This document shows positions 34,226-43,620 of a DNA stretch of 43,620 nucleotides, one piece after another. Within the stretch, counting starts at the first letter, position 1; every line of letters begins with the position of its first letter. The position numbers were made by a program, and so were the translations under genes. Under the pieces are notes generated by a model. It ran no database searches. It saw only the letters and a list, made by a program, of their open reading frames with translations, and was not told where the DNA came from. Source of the stretch: Methylovulum sp. (GTDB lineage Bacteria; Pseudomonadota; Gammaproteobacteria; Methylococcales; Methylomonadaceae); NCBI GenBank assembly GCA_030653435.1, contig JAURZI010000056.1:1-43620 (forward strand). Reading direction: 5' to 3'.

Positions 34226-34253
34226 AAGCCCTGTCCGTAACTGCCCGTCAATA

Positions 34254-35444
34254 TTAACGCTGAGGCAAACCTTTGGATAAATCCTTTTTAATGTCTTCAA
34301 GATTTTCCAGACCCACTGATAACCTGACCAAACCGTCCTTAATGCCTGCCGCCGCCCTGGTTTCAGGCGTTAAGCGGCCGTGCGTGGTGCTCGCGGGATG
34401 GGTGATAGTGGTTTTGACATCGCCTAAATTAGCGGTAATCGACAGCATTTCCGTCGCATCAATCAATTGCCAGGCCTGTTCCTTGCCGCCTGCCAATTCA
34501 AAACTGACGATACCGCCAAAATGGCTTTGCTGACGTTTTGCCAACTCATGTTGGGCATGGGACGGCAATCCGGGATAATGGACTTTGACGACGCCAGGCT
34601 GTTGTTGTAGCCATTGGGCGAGTGCAACAGCATTGTCACAATGCGCTTTCATCCGTAGCGCCAACGTTTCGAGACCCGACAAGAACACCCATGCATTAAA
34701 CGGGCTCATCGTAGCTCCACCGGTACGCAAATAAGGATAAATCTGCTTTTCTATGATCGCATCGCTGGCAACCACAGCGCCGCCTACACAACGCCCCTGC
34801 CCGTCTATATATTTAGTTGCTGAATGGACAATAATGTCCGCGCCTAATAACAATGGTTTTTGCAACGCAGGCGTGCAAAAGCAATTATCGACCACCAGCA
34901 GGCACCCGTGCCGGTGCGCCAAGTCCGCAAGTTCTGCAATATCGGCTATTTCGGTCAAGGGATTGGACGGCGTTTCCAGGAACAGCAAACAAGTGTTGGG
35001 TTTTATCGCCGCCTCCCAGGCTGCCATATCCGTTAAATCGACAAAATCGGTGGTTACGCCGAATTTGCCAAAGTAATTCTGGAACATCAACACGGTATTG
35101 CCGAATACGCCGCGCGAACATACAACATGGTCGCCTGCTTTCAGCAAACCCATGCCGACCGCCATGATGGCCGCCATACCGGAAGCAAATGCCAGACAAC
35201 GTTCGCCTTGCTCCATCAATGCCAGCCGCTCCTGGAACGCACTGACCGTTGGATTCGTGAACCGCGAATAAATATTGCCCGGTTTCTGTCCGGTAAACCG
35301 CAATGCCGCTTCTTCTGCGCTGTTAAATACATAACTCGATGTTGCAAATATCGGCATGCTGTGTTCGTCTTCATGCGTGCGCTTATGCCCGGCCCTGATC
35401 GCCTGGGTTTCTAACGCATAGTCGTTCCAGTTAATATCGTTCAT
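34254..35444 (-). CDS. metZ: O-succinylhomoserine sulfhydrylase
   Basis: This 396-residue PLP enzyme of the Cys/Met metabolism family makes homocysteine from O-succinylhomoserine and sulfide. The PLP-binding lysine is Lys211 in HSATKYIDGQGR, with Asp186 in VVDNCFCTP pairing with the pyridine nitrogen. YSRFTNPT (about 59-66) and ASGMAAI are further family motifs. Its position directly after purF on the same strand is typical for metZ in gammaproteobacteria and supports metZ over other family members. Confidence 0.93.
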   Translation of the reverse strand: MNDINWNDYALETQAIRAGHKRTHEDEHSMPIFATSSYVFNSAEEAALRFTGQKPGNIYSRFTNPTVSAFQERLALMEQGERCLAFASGMAAIMAVGMGLLKAGDHVVCSRGVFGNTVLMFQNYFGKFGVTTDFVDLTDMAAWEAAIKPNTCLLFLETPSNPLTEIADIAELADLAHRHGCLLVVDNCFCTPALQKPLLLGADIIVHSATKYIDGQGRCVGGAVVASDAIIEKQIYPYLRTGGATMSPFNAWVFLSGLETLALRMKAHCDNAVALAQWLQQQPGVVKVHYPGLPSHAQHELAKRQQSHFGGIVSFELAGGKEQAWQLIDATEMLSITANLGDVKTTITHPASTTHGRLTPETRAAAGIKDGLVRLSVGLENLEDIKKDLSKGLPQR

Positions 35445-35470
35445 GTGTTTTCAGATAGTTAAGGCGAGTA

Positions 35471-36979
35471 TTAATCACAATTTTGCATTTCCACAATAAA
35501 GTTCCCTGAATCGCTGTCACTGCGGGCATTGTCGTTACGCAGGGCTTCGATACGATCCAGATAGGCATCATCAATATCGCCGGTAATATATTCGTGGCTA
35601 AAACAGGAAGTATCAAAATGCTTAATATTGGGGTTGCCTTTACCCACCGCAGCAATCAGATCATCCAGATCCTGGTAAATCAACCGGTCAGCGCCAATTG
35701 CCATGCAGACTTCTTCTTCGGTACGCTCATGGGCAATCAGTTCATGAGCTGCGGGCATGTCGATGCCGTACACATTCGGATAACGCACGGGCGGCGCGGC
35801 AGAGGCAAAATACACTTTTTTGGCACCGGCGTCCCTGGCCATCTGGATGATTTGTGCTGACGTCGTGCCTCTTACGACAGAGTCATCGACCAGCAGCACG
35901 TTTTTGCCTTCAAACTCCAGGCCTATTGCGTTTAACTTTTGCCTGACCGATTTTTCGCGCATTTTTTGCCCAGGCATGATGAAGGTTCGGCCGATATAAC
36001 GATTTTTGATAAATCCTTCGCGGAACTTTACACCGAGTATCGTCGCCATTTGCAAGGCCGCTGTCCTACTGGTGTCGGGTATCGGAATAACAACGTCTAT
36101 ATCGTTGTCCGGCCATTCCCTGTGCATTTTCTCGGCCAATTTTGTACCCATACGCAAGCGAGCCTTGTATACCGAAATGTTATCGATAATCGAATCCGGG
36201 CGGGCAAAATAAACGTATTCAAATATACAGGGGCAATGGTCGGTAAATTCTGCACATTGCTGCGTGTGCAATCTGCCGGATTCTTCAATAAATACGGCTT
36301 CTCCGGGCGCGATATCCCTGATCAGCTCAAATCCGCTGACATCAAGCGCGACGCTTTCCGAGGCAATCATGAATTCAGGGCCTGACGGGCCTTTTCTTTC
36401 ACCGAAAACCACCGGCCTGATGCCATGCGGATCCCTGAACCCTAAAATGCCAAACCCTGCGATCATAATAACCACGGCATAAGCACCACGACAGCGCCTA
36501 TGTACACCTGAAACCGCCTGAAAAACATCGTCGACACTTAGATGCAGCTTACCCAGGGTTTGCAGTTCATGGGCAAATACATTCAGCAAAACCTCGGAAT
36601 CCGAATCCGTGTTGATATGCCGCTGATCCTGCACGAACAACGCTTCTTTCAATTCCTCGGTGTTAGTCAGGTTGCCGTTATGCGCCAAAGTCAAGCCAAA
36701 CGGCGAATTGACATAAAATGGTTGGGCTTCCGCAGAACTGGTGCAACCTGCCGTCGGGTAACGGACATGCGCTATCCCCATATTGCCCCTCAACTTCATC
36801 ATCTGGGCATTGGTAAAGACATCACGGGTCAAACCGTTGTCTTTGCGTAAATGTAAGCGCCCTTTTTCACAGGTGACAATGCCTGCAGCATCCTGGCCAC
36901 GATGCTGCAAAACGGTCAGCGCATCATAAAGTTCCTGATTAACGGGTTGATGTGAAACGATAGCAGCAATACCACACAT
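35471..36979 (-). CDS. purF: amidophosphoribosyltransferase
   Basis: This 502-residue enzyme converts PRPP and glutamine to phosphoribosylamine, the first committed step of purine synthesis. It starts [10 protein letters not shown], so Cys2 becomes the N-terminal nucleophile of the glutaminase domain after Met removal. The phosphoribosyltransferase domain has the PRPP motif [14 protein letters not shown] (about 370-385). RGQDAAG near 27 and [11 protein letters not shown] near 305 are also present. It is preceded by cvpA, as in E. coli. Confidence 0.96.
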   Translation of the reverse strand: MCGIAAIVSHQPVNQELYDALTVLQHRGQDAAGIVTCEKGRLHLRKDNGLTRDVFTNAQMMKLRGNMGIAHVRYPTAGCTSSAEAQPFYVNSPFGLTLAHNGNLTNTEELKEALFVQDQRHINTDSDSEVLLNVFAHELQTLGKLHLSVDDVFQAVSGVHRRCRGAYAVVIMIAGFGILGFRDPHGIRPVVFGERKGPSGPEFMIASESVALDVSGFELIRDIAPGEAVFIEESGRLHTQQCAEFTDHCPCIFEYVYFARPDSIIDNISVYKARLRMGTKLAEKMHREWPDNDIDVVIPIPDTSRTAALQMATILGVKFREGFIKNRYIGRTFIMPGQKMREKSVRQKLNAIGLEFEGKNVLLVDDSVVRGTTSAQIIQMARDAGAKKVYFASAAPPVRYPNVYGIDMPAAHELIAHERTEEEVCMAIGADRLIYQDLDDLIAAVGKGNPNIKHFDTSCFSHEYITGDIDDAYLDRIEALRNDNARSDSDSGNFIVEMQNCD

Positions 36980-37018
36980 TATATTTTTAACCTGTTCCTA
37001 AGTTGATAGCGGTAGCCG

Positions 37019-37510
37019 TTAACGGAAGTTGACGTTTTTCGTCAACTCTGACGGAAGGCGGTTATGTAACCCTACGACTATGGATTGAAATGGCGGAATC
37101 AGTTTTGATTTTTTCCACCACGGAGATTGGGGCAAAACAGATAATCCAGCCAGCATAACCAACACGGCAACCCAAATGACACCGTGGGCGGCACCAAAAA
37201 CCAGCCCTGCCAGACGTTCGACCAGCGTTAACCCTGATTTTTTAATCAGTCCGCCCAACAGGACGCGGATTAAACCGCCAACCATCAATGTTATCAGGCA
37301 TAAAGCGACAAAAGCGGCCGCCATGCGCGCAGCCGGGTCATTGATAGACGCTTTCAGGAACATTGCAAACTCAGGGCTGAAATTTAAACCTACAGCAACC
37401 GCCAACAACCACCACATCAATGAATACGCCTGTTGGCTAACGCCTTTTATCAGTCCCGCAGTTAACGTCATACACTGCATGCCGATGATAGCAAAATCTA
37501 CCCAGATCAT
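37019..37510 (-). CDS. cvpA: CvpA family membrane protein
   Basis: This 163-residue inner-membrane protein has about four predicted helices, and its N-terminus, MIWVDFAIIGMQCMTLTAGLIKG, fits the family. CvpA is needed for colicin V production in E. coli and is widely found upstream of purF, as here. Its biochemical role is not established. The gap to purF is 39 bases. Confidence 0.9.
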   Translation of the reverse strand: MIWVDFAIIGMQCMTLTAGLIKGVSQQAYSLMWWLLAVAVGLNFSPEFAMFLKASINDPAARMAAAFVALCLITLMVGGLIRVLLGGLIKKSGLTLVERLAGLVFGAAHGVIWVAVLVMLAGLSVLPQSPWWKKSKLIPPFQSIVVGLHNRLPSELTKNVNFR

Positions 37511-37550
37511 CTGAAGAACTTAACGCACAGGCAATAGATTAATGTCTGCT

Positions 37551-38375
37551 TCACTCAGCAACAAGCATAGTCTTGATGTTTTGTTGGTCCAACTTGGACT
37601 TCATTGCCGCAGCCCTTTTCTTGTCCAGCTCAGGGCCTACTTTAAGCCGGTAAAAAGTACCCTTGCCGCCAACCTGAATCGTTTCCAACAGTACCGGCAT
37701 ACCCTGTTTACGGAGATTTTCGGCCAAGGCCAAGGCATTTTCTTTTTTGCTAAAACTGCCGGCCTGGATATACCAGCGTGATGCTTGCGGGTTTGGCTTT
37801 ACCGGTTTAGCCAATTTTTCTACCGACATCACTTCAACAGGGTGATTAGCAACAACAGGCTTCACCGTTTTATTGGCTATTTTTGCCGATGCTAGGGTAT
37901 CGGTTTTTAAAACCACGGGTTTACGCAATAATTGTTTTTCTACTGGTTTTGCTGCTACACCCGGCTCTTCTTCAACAATACCGGTATCTAAAGAGGGCGC
38001 TCGCGTACCGGATTCCAGCCCGGAGATTTTATTATCCACAGGACGCTCTAGGGCTTGCTCCTGCTCTTCTTCGCTGGGCGCCTCAGCCTCCAGTTCGTCA
38101 GTCGACAACACACTGGCGTCTGTACCCTCATCCGATTTGATGTCTTCCATAGGCATATCCATGGATTCGTGGGATGCCGACACGTCAGCAACACTCCCAG
38201 GCAGTTTTTTTTCCGGCTCTTCGACACTGACCGCCGGCTCTTCAGGAATGATCAGTTCACTGACCAGCTGACCACTGTCATCGACAGGATCATCAAACAA
38301 CATAGGAATAAATATAGCCGCCAAAGCGGTGACCACCACTGCACCAATTAACCGTTGTCTTAATTCTTGATTCAT
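37551..38375 (-). CDS. dedD: SPOR domain protein (DedD-like)
   Basis: This 274-residue protein has a short cytoplasmic start and a membrane helix (about 9-27), followed by a long acidic, Pro/Glu-rich linker. A C-terminal SPOR domain (about 198-274, ASRWYIQAGSFSKKENALAL and FYRLKVGPELDKKRAAAM) binds denuded peptidoglycan at the division site. Its place between folC and cvpA matches dedD of E. coli. The linker accounts for its greater length. Confidence 0.88.
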   Translation of the reverse strand: MNQELRQRLIGAVVVTALAAIFIPMLFDDPVDDSGQLVSELIIPEEPAVSVEEPEKKLPGSVADVSASHESMDMPMEDIKSDEGTDASVLSTDELEAEAPSEEEQEQALERPVDNKISGLESGTRAPSLDTGIVEEEPGVAAKPVEKQLLRKPVVLKTDTLASAKIANKTVKPVVANHPVEVMSVEKLAKPVKPNPQASRWYIQAGSFSKKENALALAENLRKQGMPVLLETIQVGGKGTFYRLKVGPELDKKRAAAMKSKLDQQNIKTMLVAE

Positions 38376-38379
38376 TTTG

Positions 38380-39651
38380 TCAACTCATTTTTCCCAAATC
38401 ATTTAAACAATCAGACACCAAAAAGAAGGAGCCAAAAACCAATAACAAATCACCTACTTGCGCGTACTCTTTGGCTGCACTAAAGGCATCGGAAAAGCCC
38501 GTATGACCAAAGGATACATTGGGCATTGAACTTTGTAAAAAAATCTCTCGCATTGCTGTTTCCGACGTTGCCCTAGTGTTCGCCAAGGGCGCAAAAAACC
38601 ACTGAGTAACCACGGGCTTCATAATCTCAAGCACGCCGCTAATATCTTTGTCTTTCATCATCGAAAAAACCGCCAGCACACGCTTGTCGGGAAAATAAGC
38701 CTGCAGGTAATCAACCAGCGTGCTGACGGCTTCAGGATTGTGCCCGACATCAATCAGCACGGGAATGTCGCCGGAAATTAATTGAAAGCGGCCCGCCAAC
38801 TCGACATGTCCGATACCCCGGCCTATCGCCGCCACACTGACTGGCAGCCGTTCGGCCAACAGTCTGATTGCCAGGATAACCGAAGCCGCATTGCGGTATT
38901 GGTGCTCGCCTTTTAACGCCGGGGTCGGCAACTGGCTGATTTGCTCCGCGCCGGCAAACCAATCCCACGTGGTCTGCTGTTTTTGATAACCGAAATCCCT
39001 GCCTATGCAATAAAGTTGGGCGTGCTTCTCGGCAGCGACCTGTATCAATGAGTCGGGCGGCTGCGGGTCACCGACGATAGCCGGTGTCCCCGCCCTGAAA
39101 ATCCCGGCTTTTTCGCGGCCAATCGCCTCGCGAGTGTCGCCCAGCCAATACACATGGTCTATGCCGATGCTGCTGACCAAGGCGATATCGGGGTCGACTA
39201 TATTGACGACATCCAGACGCCCACCCAGCCCCACTTCAAGCAATTGAATATCCAGTTCGGCACGCCAGAATATATCAAGGGCGGCCAAGGTGCCAAATTC
39301 AAAATAACTTAAGGAATTGTTGGCGCGCACCGACTCTATCCGGCTAAACGCTGCACAAATCAGCTCATCCGACACGGGCTGCCCATCAATTTTAATGCGC
39401 TCGTTATATTGTAAAATATGCGGCGACGTATAAGCGCCTACCCGATAGCCTTGCGCTTTATAAATCGCCTCAAGATAAGCGACACAGGATCCTTTACCGT
39501 TCGTACCGGCCACGGTGATCGTCAGCGGTTTAACGCGCCGGGGGTTCAGTGCGGCAAAAACTTGATCCGCCCGTTCCAACCCCAAATCTATTGTTAACGG
39601 ATGCAAACCTTCTTGCCAACCCAACCACCCCTGTAAGGTATCAAAATGCAT
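38380..39651 (-). CDS. folC: bifunctional folylpolyglutamate/dihydrofolate synthase
   Basis: This 423-residue Mur-ligase-fold enzyme adds glutamate to dihydropteroate and to folates. The P-loop is TVAGTNGKGSCVAYL (about 46-60). Other motifs are GAYTSPHILQYNERIKIDG, LLEVGLGGRLDVVN and DVGHNPEAV in the C-terminal domain. It lies 4 bases before the dedD start, which suggests tight coupling. Confidence 0.95.
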   Translation of the reverse strand: MHFDTLQGWLGWQEGLHPLTIDLGLERADQVFAALNPRRVKPLTITVAGTNGKGSCVAYLEAIYKAQGYRVGAYTSPHILQYNERIKIDGQPVSDELICAAFSRIESVRANNSLSYFEFGTLAALDIFWRAELDIQLLEVGLGGRLDVVNIVDPDIALVSSIGIDHVYWLGDTREAIGREKAGIFRAGTPAIVGDPQPPDSLIQVAAEKHAQLYCIGRDFGYQKQQTTWDWFAGAEQISQLPTPALKGEHQYRNAASVILAIRLLAERLPVSVAAIGRGIGHVELAGRFQLISGDIPVLIDVGHNPEAVSTLVDYLQAYFPDKRVLAVFSMMKDKDISGVLEIMKPVVTQWFFAPLANTRATSETAMREIFLQSSMPNVSFGHTGFSDAFSAAKEYAQVGDLLLVFGSFFLVSDCLNDLGKMS

Positions 39652-39676
39652 GATAGCAAGTCACGTCACACACAGA

Positions 39677-40600
39677 TCAGACAGTAGGGGGCGCAAGATC
39701 TTCGACGACAACCGGAGGCAAATCAGCGGCTATCGCTGGCTGCGCCTTGCCTGCCATCAGCATCGCCAGGATACTGGCCATTTTGTCGCGCATCTGCCGC
39801 CGGTCAATAATCATGTCGATGGCGCCGTGCTCTTGCAAAAACTCGCTACGCTGGAAACCTTCGGGCAGTTTTTCGCGCACGGTTTGCTCGATAACCCTGG
39901 GGCCTGCAAAACCAATCAGTGCATTGGGCTCCGCGACATTAATATCGCCCAGCATCGCCAGACTTGCCGAAACACCGCCCATGGTCGGGTCGGTCATGAA
40001 AGAAATATAGGGAATGCCGGCATTGGACAAGCGGGTCAAGGCCGCGCTGGTCTTCGCCATCTGGAACAAGGAAAACAAGGACTCCTGCATTCTGGCCCCG
40101 CCGCTGGCAGTGAACACCAGAAACGGCACGCCTAATTCCAGGCTTTTATTGACACCCCTGACAAAGCGCTCGCCGACTACCGAACCCATAGAGCCGCCCA
40201 TAAAGTTGAAATCAAACGCCGCAACGACAATATCCTGCCCCTTCAACCGGCCTTTTATGACCACCAGCGCATCGTTTTCTTTGGTTTGTTTTTGCGCTAC
40301 GGCAAGTCGTTCCTTGTATTTTCTGATGTCTTTAAACTTTAACGGATCGACCGGTTTAATCGTTTTACCGATTTCTTCCCGCTCACCCTCATCGAGGAAC
40401 ATATCCAGCCTGACCCTTGCAGAAATACGCATGTGGTGTTCGCATTTCGGGCAGACGCTGTAATTTTTTTCCAGTTCCGAATTGTACAGAATCGCATTGC
40501 AACTGGGACATTTGCTCCACAGCCCTTCCGGGACGGTAGTCTTTTTTACTGAGGCTTCTGTCCTGATAATTGAAGGGCGTAATTTTTCAAACCAACTCAT
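39677..40600 (-). CDS. accD: acetyl-CoA carboxylase carboxyltransferase subunit beta
   Basis: This 307-residue subunit works with AccA to transfer carboxylate from biotin to acetyl-CoA. The N-terminal zinc ribbon has Cys31, Cys34, Cys50 and Cys53. The crotonase-fold core has [20 protein letters not shown] and [22 protein letters not shown]. Its start overlaps the trpA stop (ATGA), which indicates translational coupling. This order is common in gammaproteobacteria. Confidence 0.96.
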   Translation of the reverse strand: MSWFEKLRPSIIRTEASVKKTTVPEGLWSKCPSCNAILYNSELEKNYSVCPKCEHHMRISARVRLDMFLDEGEREEIGKTIKPVDPLKFKDIRKYKERLAVAQKQTKENDALVVIKGRLKGQDIVVAAFDFNFMGGSMGSVVGERFVRGVNKSLELGVPFLVFTASGGARMQESLFSLFQMAKTSAALTRLSNAGIPYISFMTDPTMGGVSASLAMLGDINVAEPNALIGFAGPRVIEQTVREKLPEGFQRSEFLQEHGAIDMIIDRRQMRDKMASILAMLMAGKAQPAIAADLPPVVVEDLAPPTV

Positions 40601-41412
40601 TGCTGTCCCCCCTCATCCATAGCCTGGCGCATGGATGCCAATAAATGACAAATTTCATGTTTGGCGCGAGCCAAATCATCCAGGTTCGCCTCGATTTTAC
40701 TGATTAAAGCACTGCCGACGACCACGCCGTCACCTAGGTCGGCAACCGTTTTGGCGGTTTCGGCATCCTTGACGCCAAAGCCTATACCGACCGGCAATCG
40801 GCTGTGCGTTTTGATTTGCCTGAGCTTGTCTTCGACATCAGCGACATTCAAATGCCCTGCCCCGGTCACCCCTTTCAAAGAGACGTAATAAATATAGCCG
40901 CTGCCTATCGCGTCTATCTTTTTAATACGCTCTTCACTGCTATTCGGCGCCAGCAGAAAAATCGAGTCTATACCCCGTGCCTTAAGTAATTCACGGTATT
41001 CCTGGCCTTCTTCGGGCGGCAAATCAACGGTCAAAATGCCGTCAACTTCTGCGCGTTGCGCCGCATTGGCAAAATCCTCATAGCCCATCGCTTCAATGGG
41101 GTTAAGATAACCCATCAACACCAACGGCGTGTGCTGGTTGGTTTTTCTAAATTCCATCGCGGTTGCCAGCGTGCGTTTCAGGCTCATTTTATGCGCCAGC
41201 GCTCGCTCGCTGGCCCTTTGGATAACCGGGCCATCAGCCATAGGGTCAGAAAACGGCACACCCAGCTCGATCACATCCACACCAGCGTCCACCATCGCGT
41301 GCATCATTGGCACGGTAAAGTCGGGGTTAGGGTCGCCTGCGGTAATAAACGGGATTAATGCCTTGCGCCCTGTCTTGGCAAGCTCTTCAAATGTAGCGGC
41401 TAATCGACTCAC
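40597..41412 (-). CDS. trpA: tryptophan synthase alpha chain
   Basis: This 271-residue TIM-barrel subunit releases indole from indole-glycerol phosphate. Catalytic Glu49 and Asp60 are in place ([19 protein letters not shown]). The phosphate-binding [12 protein letters not shown] and the segment [12 protein letters not shown] are intact. Its start overlaps the trpB stop by 4 bases. Confidence 0.97.
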   Translation of the reverse strand: MSRLAATFEELAKTGRKALIPFITAGDPNPDFTVPMMHAMVDAGVDVIELGVPFSDPMADGPVIQRASERALAHKMSLKRTLATAMEFRKTNQHTPLVLMGYLNPIEAMGYEDFANAAQRAEVDGILTVDLPPEEGQEYRELLKARGIDSIFLLAPNSSEERIKKIDAIGSGYIYYVSLKGVTGAGHLNVADVEDKLRQIKTHSRLPVGIGFGVKDAETAKTVADLGDGVVVGSALISKIEANLDDLARAKHEICHLLASMRQAMDEGGQQ

Positions 41413-42611
41413 AGCTCTATCCCCTCACGTTTCGCCATTGTTTGCATATCTTTATCGCCGCGACCGGACAAATTCACGATAATGGTCTCGTCCTTGCCCA
41501 TAGTCGGTGCCAGTTTCATCGTATAAGCCATCGCATGGCTGGACTCCAGCGCCGGAATAATGCCTTCCATGCGCGTCAGCGCATAAAAACCATCCAACGC
41601 CTCATTGTCGGTGATATTGACATACTGGGCGCGCCCGGTGTCTTTCAGCCAGGCATGTTCAGGGCCTACGCCCGGATAGTCGAGACCTGCGGAAATTGAA
41701 TGGGTTTCACTAATTTCACCGTCATCATCGAACATCAAATACGTGCGGTTGCCGTGCAACACCCCGGGGCGGCCTGCACACAACGGCGCAGAATGCCGGC
41801 CTGTAGCCACGCCGTCGCCTGCCGCTTCCACGCCGATCAACTTGACTTGGCTGTCTTCGATGAACGGATAAAACAAACCCATCGCATTCGAGCCGCCGCC
41901 TACACAGGCAACCAACGCATCCGGCAAACGCCCGGTCGCTTCCAGGCATTGTTGCTTGGCCTCGCGGCCGATGATGGATTGAAAGTCCCTGACCATTGCC
42001 GGATAAGGATGCGGCCCCGCCACGGTACCGATGATATAAAAAGTATTGTCGACATTAGTCACCCAGTCCCTTAGCGCCTCATTCAACGCGTCTTTCAAGG
42101 TTTTTGAACCCGATTCAACGGCGACGACAGTCGCACCCAGCAGCTTCATGCGGTAGACATTCAAGGATTGGCGGGCGACATCAACCGCGCCCATGTAAAC
42201 GACGCACTCCAGTCCCAGCCTTGCCGCCACCGTCGCCGTGGCGACACCATGCTGGCCTGCGCCGGTTTCGGCGATAATGCGCGTCTTGCCCATGCGCTTG
42301 GCTAACAGCGCCTGGCCTACGGTATTATTGATTTTATGTGAGCCGGTATGATTGAGATCTTCGCGTTTTAAATAAATCTGCGCCCCACCCAGTTCGCGGC
42401 TCCAGCGTTCAGCGTGATATAAAGGCGACGGCCTGCCCACATAATGTTGCAGATCCGCATCCAATTCTGCGATAAATTCAGCGTCATTTAAATAACGTTG
42501 GTAGGCGGCATTCAGCTCCTGAATAGGTGGAATCAGGGTTTCAGCGACAAACATTCCGCCGTAGGGGCCAAAATGCCCCCGATCATCGGGCATATTATAT
42601 TTTTCTGTCAT
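41409..42611 (-). CDS. trpB: tryptophan synthase beta chain
   Basis: This 400-residue PLP subunit condenses indole with serine. The PLP lysine is Lys93 in [15 protein letters not shown]. The phosphate-binding GGGSNAMG and the [14 protein letters not shown] segment are present. The final [10 protein letters not shown] is a family hallmark. It follows trpF by 17 bases and overlaps trpA by 4. Confidence 0.97.
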   Translation of the reverse strand: MTEKYNMPDDRGHFGPYGGMFVAETLIPPIQELNAAYQRYLNDAEFIAELDADLQHYVGRPSPLYHAERWSRELGGAQIYLKREDLNHTGSHKINNTVGQALLAKRMGKTRIIAETGAGQHGVATATVAARLGLECVVYMGAVDVARQSLNVYRMKLLGATVVAVESGSKTLKDALNEALRDWVTNVDNTFYIIGTVAGPHPYPAMVRDFQSIIGREAKQQCLEATGRLPDALVACVGGGSNAMGLFYPFIEDSQVKLIGVEAAGDGVATGRHSAPLCAGRPGVLHGNRTYLMFDDDGEISETHSISAGLDYPGVGPEHAWLKDTGRAQYVNITDNEALDGFYALTRMEGIIPALESSHAMAYTMKLAPTMGKDETIIVNLSGRGDKDMQTMAKREGIEL

Positions 42612-42628
42612 GTTTATTCGATCCAGGC

Positions 42629-43255
42629 TTATTTAACTTCTCTATCATTAACTTCTCTTAAAAACGCAATCATTTTTGCGGTGTCTTTAATGCCTTTTGC
42701 CAGTTCTACACCGCTGCTGACATCCAGCGCATAAGGGCTGACCGCCTGTATCGCCTGTCTTGCGTTAGCGCTATCGAGACCACCGGCCAAGATAATAGGC
42801 AAAGCACACGCCGGAGGTATTAACGCCCAATCGAAGCCATGCCCGGTCCCCCCTTGGGCATCGGCACGATAAGCATCCAGCAACAAGCCAGCCGCATCGT
42901 GATAATCTCTGGCCATTGCGGCAATATCAATGCCTTCCCGCATCCGTACCGCTTTGATATAACGCTTATCATACAATCTGCAAGCGGCAGGCGGCTCATC
43001 GCCATGAAACTGGAGACAATCTATGGTCACCCGCGCCAACACCTCGTTTATCCGTGCTTCCTGCTCATCGACAAACAACGCGACCACTGTGGTAAAGGCA
43101 GGCAAGGCATTGACTATTTTAATCGCCTGCTCAATGCTGACATGCCTGGGACTAGGCGGATAAAACACCAAGCCTATAGCATCCGCGCCCAATCGGGCCG
43201 CTGCAACGGCGTCCTCAACACGAGTAAAACCGCAAATTTTAACGCGAGTTCGCAT
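42629..43255 (-). CDS. trpF: phosphoribosylanthranilate isomerase
   Basis: This 208-residue TIM-barrel enzyme isomerises phosphoribosylanthranilate in tryptophan synthesis. The catalytic cysteine is in the first strand, [12 protein letters not shown], and the catalytic aspartate is in [26 protein letters not shown] and ALDVSSGVE form the phosphate-binding end. The frame is open to 43303, but the ATG at 43255 ([10 protein letters not shown]) is the standard start. It is the first gene of the nine-gene minus-strand block. Confidence 0.95.
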   Translation of the reverse strand: MRTRVKICGFTRVEDAVAAARLGADAIGLVFYPPSPRHVSIEQAIKIVNALPAFTTVVALFVDEQEARINEVLARVTIDCLQFHGDEPPAACRLYDKRYIKAVRMREGIDIAAMARDYHDAAGLLLDAYRADAQGGTGHGFDWALIPPACALPIILAGGLDSANARQAIQAVSPYALDVSSGVELAKGIKDTAKMIAFLREVNDREVK

Positions 43256-43415
43256 AAAGTGATATGAGAATATTAGGATGGTTTGAATAAAGCGCAACAG
43301 CATAGCACAACATAAAGCAACGTTGTGATTTGCCGCAACGCGTCAGCAATTCTCATTATGACCCAAGCTACCCTATTTCCGGCTTTGGGGTCGAACAATT
43401 GGGCTTTTCGGGTGA

Positions 43416-43437
43416 TGTGGCTACACTAAACCGGACA
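43416..43437 (+). repeat. probable left inverted repeat of an IS3-family element
   Basis: The segment begins TG and ends GGACA (TGTGGCTACACTAAACCGGACA), the layout of IS3-family terminal repeats. It lies 37 bases before the transposase OrfA start. The right end is outside the window. Confidence 0.5.
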
Positions 43438-43474
43438 CACGAATTAAAATATCCTAAAAAGAGTGTGAGCCAAA

Positions 43475-43620
43475 ATGAACCAAGAAAAACCTAAAACGTA
43501 CACAGCAGAATTTAAAGCGTCATCGGTCAAGCTAGCCAATGAGTCCGATCAACCCATAGCGCAGACTGCCAAAGATCTAGGCATCAACGTCAATACGTTA
43601 CATACCTGGATTGGCAAGTA
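43475..43620 (+). mobile_element. IS3-family transposase OrfA, N-terminal part (partial)
   Basis: An ATG at 43475, with a GAGTGTGAG purine-rich stretch upstream, opens a frame that runs off the right edge after 48 codons. The product begins MNQEKPKTYTAEFKASSVKLA and continues through IAQTAKDLGINVNTLHTWI, the helix-turn-helix of IS3/IS911-type OrfA proteins. The element has inserted roughly 160 bases upstream of trpF, so it may separate the trp block from its original promoter context. Confidence 0.85.

Overview
The window is gammaproteobacterial chromosome of moderate G+C content. The nine-gene minus-strand block trpF-trpB-trpA-accD-folC-SPOR/dedD-cvpA-purF-metZ and the neighbourhood mltD / yafS-like methyltransferase / rnhA are both typical gammaproteobacterial arrangements. 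The mix of genes, together with IS and REP-like repeats, suggests a Methylococcales-type (type I methanotroph) or related environmental genome. That placement is inference, because no methane or methanol oxidation gene lies in the window.

Region 1 (1-9.4 kb) is a remodelled iron-uptake area. It holds a 5'-truncated TonB-dependent receptor, an intact PepSY-TM protein, palindromic REP-like repeats, a remnant that resembles an IS4-family transposase, an intact IS200-type tnpA, and a complete FecA/FecR/FecI-like surface signalling set (receptor 3439-5901, anti-sigma 6016-7041, ECF sigma 7050-7562, all minus strand). An exported DJ-1/PfpI protein follows. A short remnant of a second PepSY-TM gene lies at 9220-9345, and the same pair of palindromes sits next to both PepSY copies.

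Region 2 (9.4-13.6 kb) is accessory. A MerR-family regulator diverges from tpm (thiopurine methyltransferase family) and a TauE/SafE permease, across a promoter with a 19-bp spacer and a perfect dyad. Next comes a two-gene unit for exported proteins: a DUF6345-like protein with a caspase/legumain-like His-Gly...Glu-Ser-Cys signature, and a separate protein resembling a peptidase propeptide. This pair is the most interesting candidate system in the window.

Region 3 (13.6-25.9 kb) is mostly housekeeping and signalling: mltD, a methyltransferase, rnhA, a histidine kinase with a sigma-54 response regulator, a membrane-fused spermidine-synthase-like protein, an unlisted small Cys-rich ORF, an RRM protein, a TM2 protein, and a K+ channel followed by a stand-alone RCK protein.

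Region 4 (25.9-34.2 kb) contains fabV, a two-domain SagB/ThcOx-like oxidoreductase, a DUF3455 protein, an SDR, sodB, a CDGSH protein, a CYTH protein, a TPR protein, fdxA and a GST.

Region 5 (34.2-43.3 kb) is the trp/acc/fol/pur/met block, with two ATGA stop/start overlaps. The right edge cuts into an IS3-family element about 160 bp upstream of trpF. I saw no tRNA, rRNA or CRISPR array.
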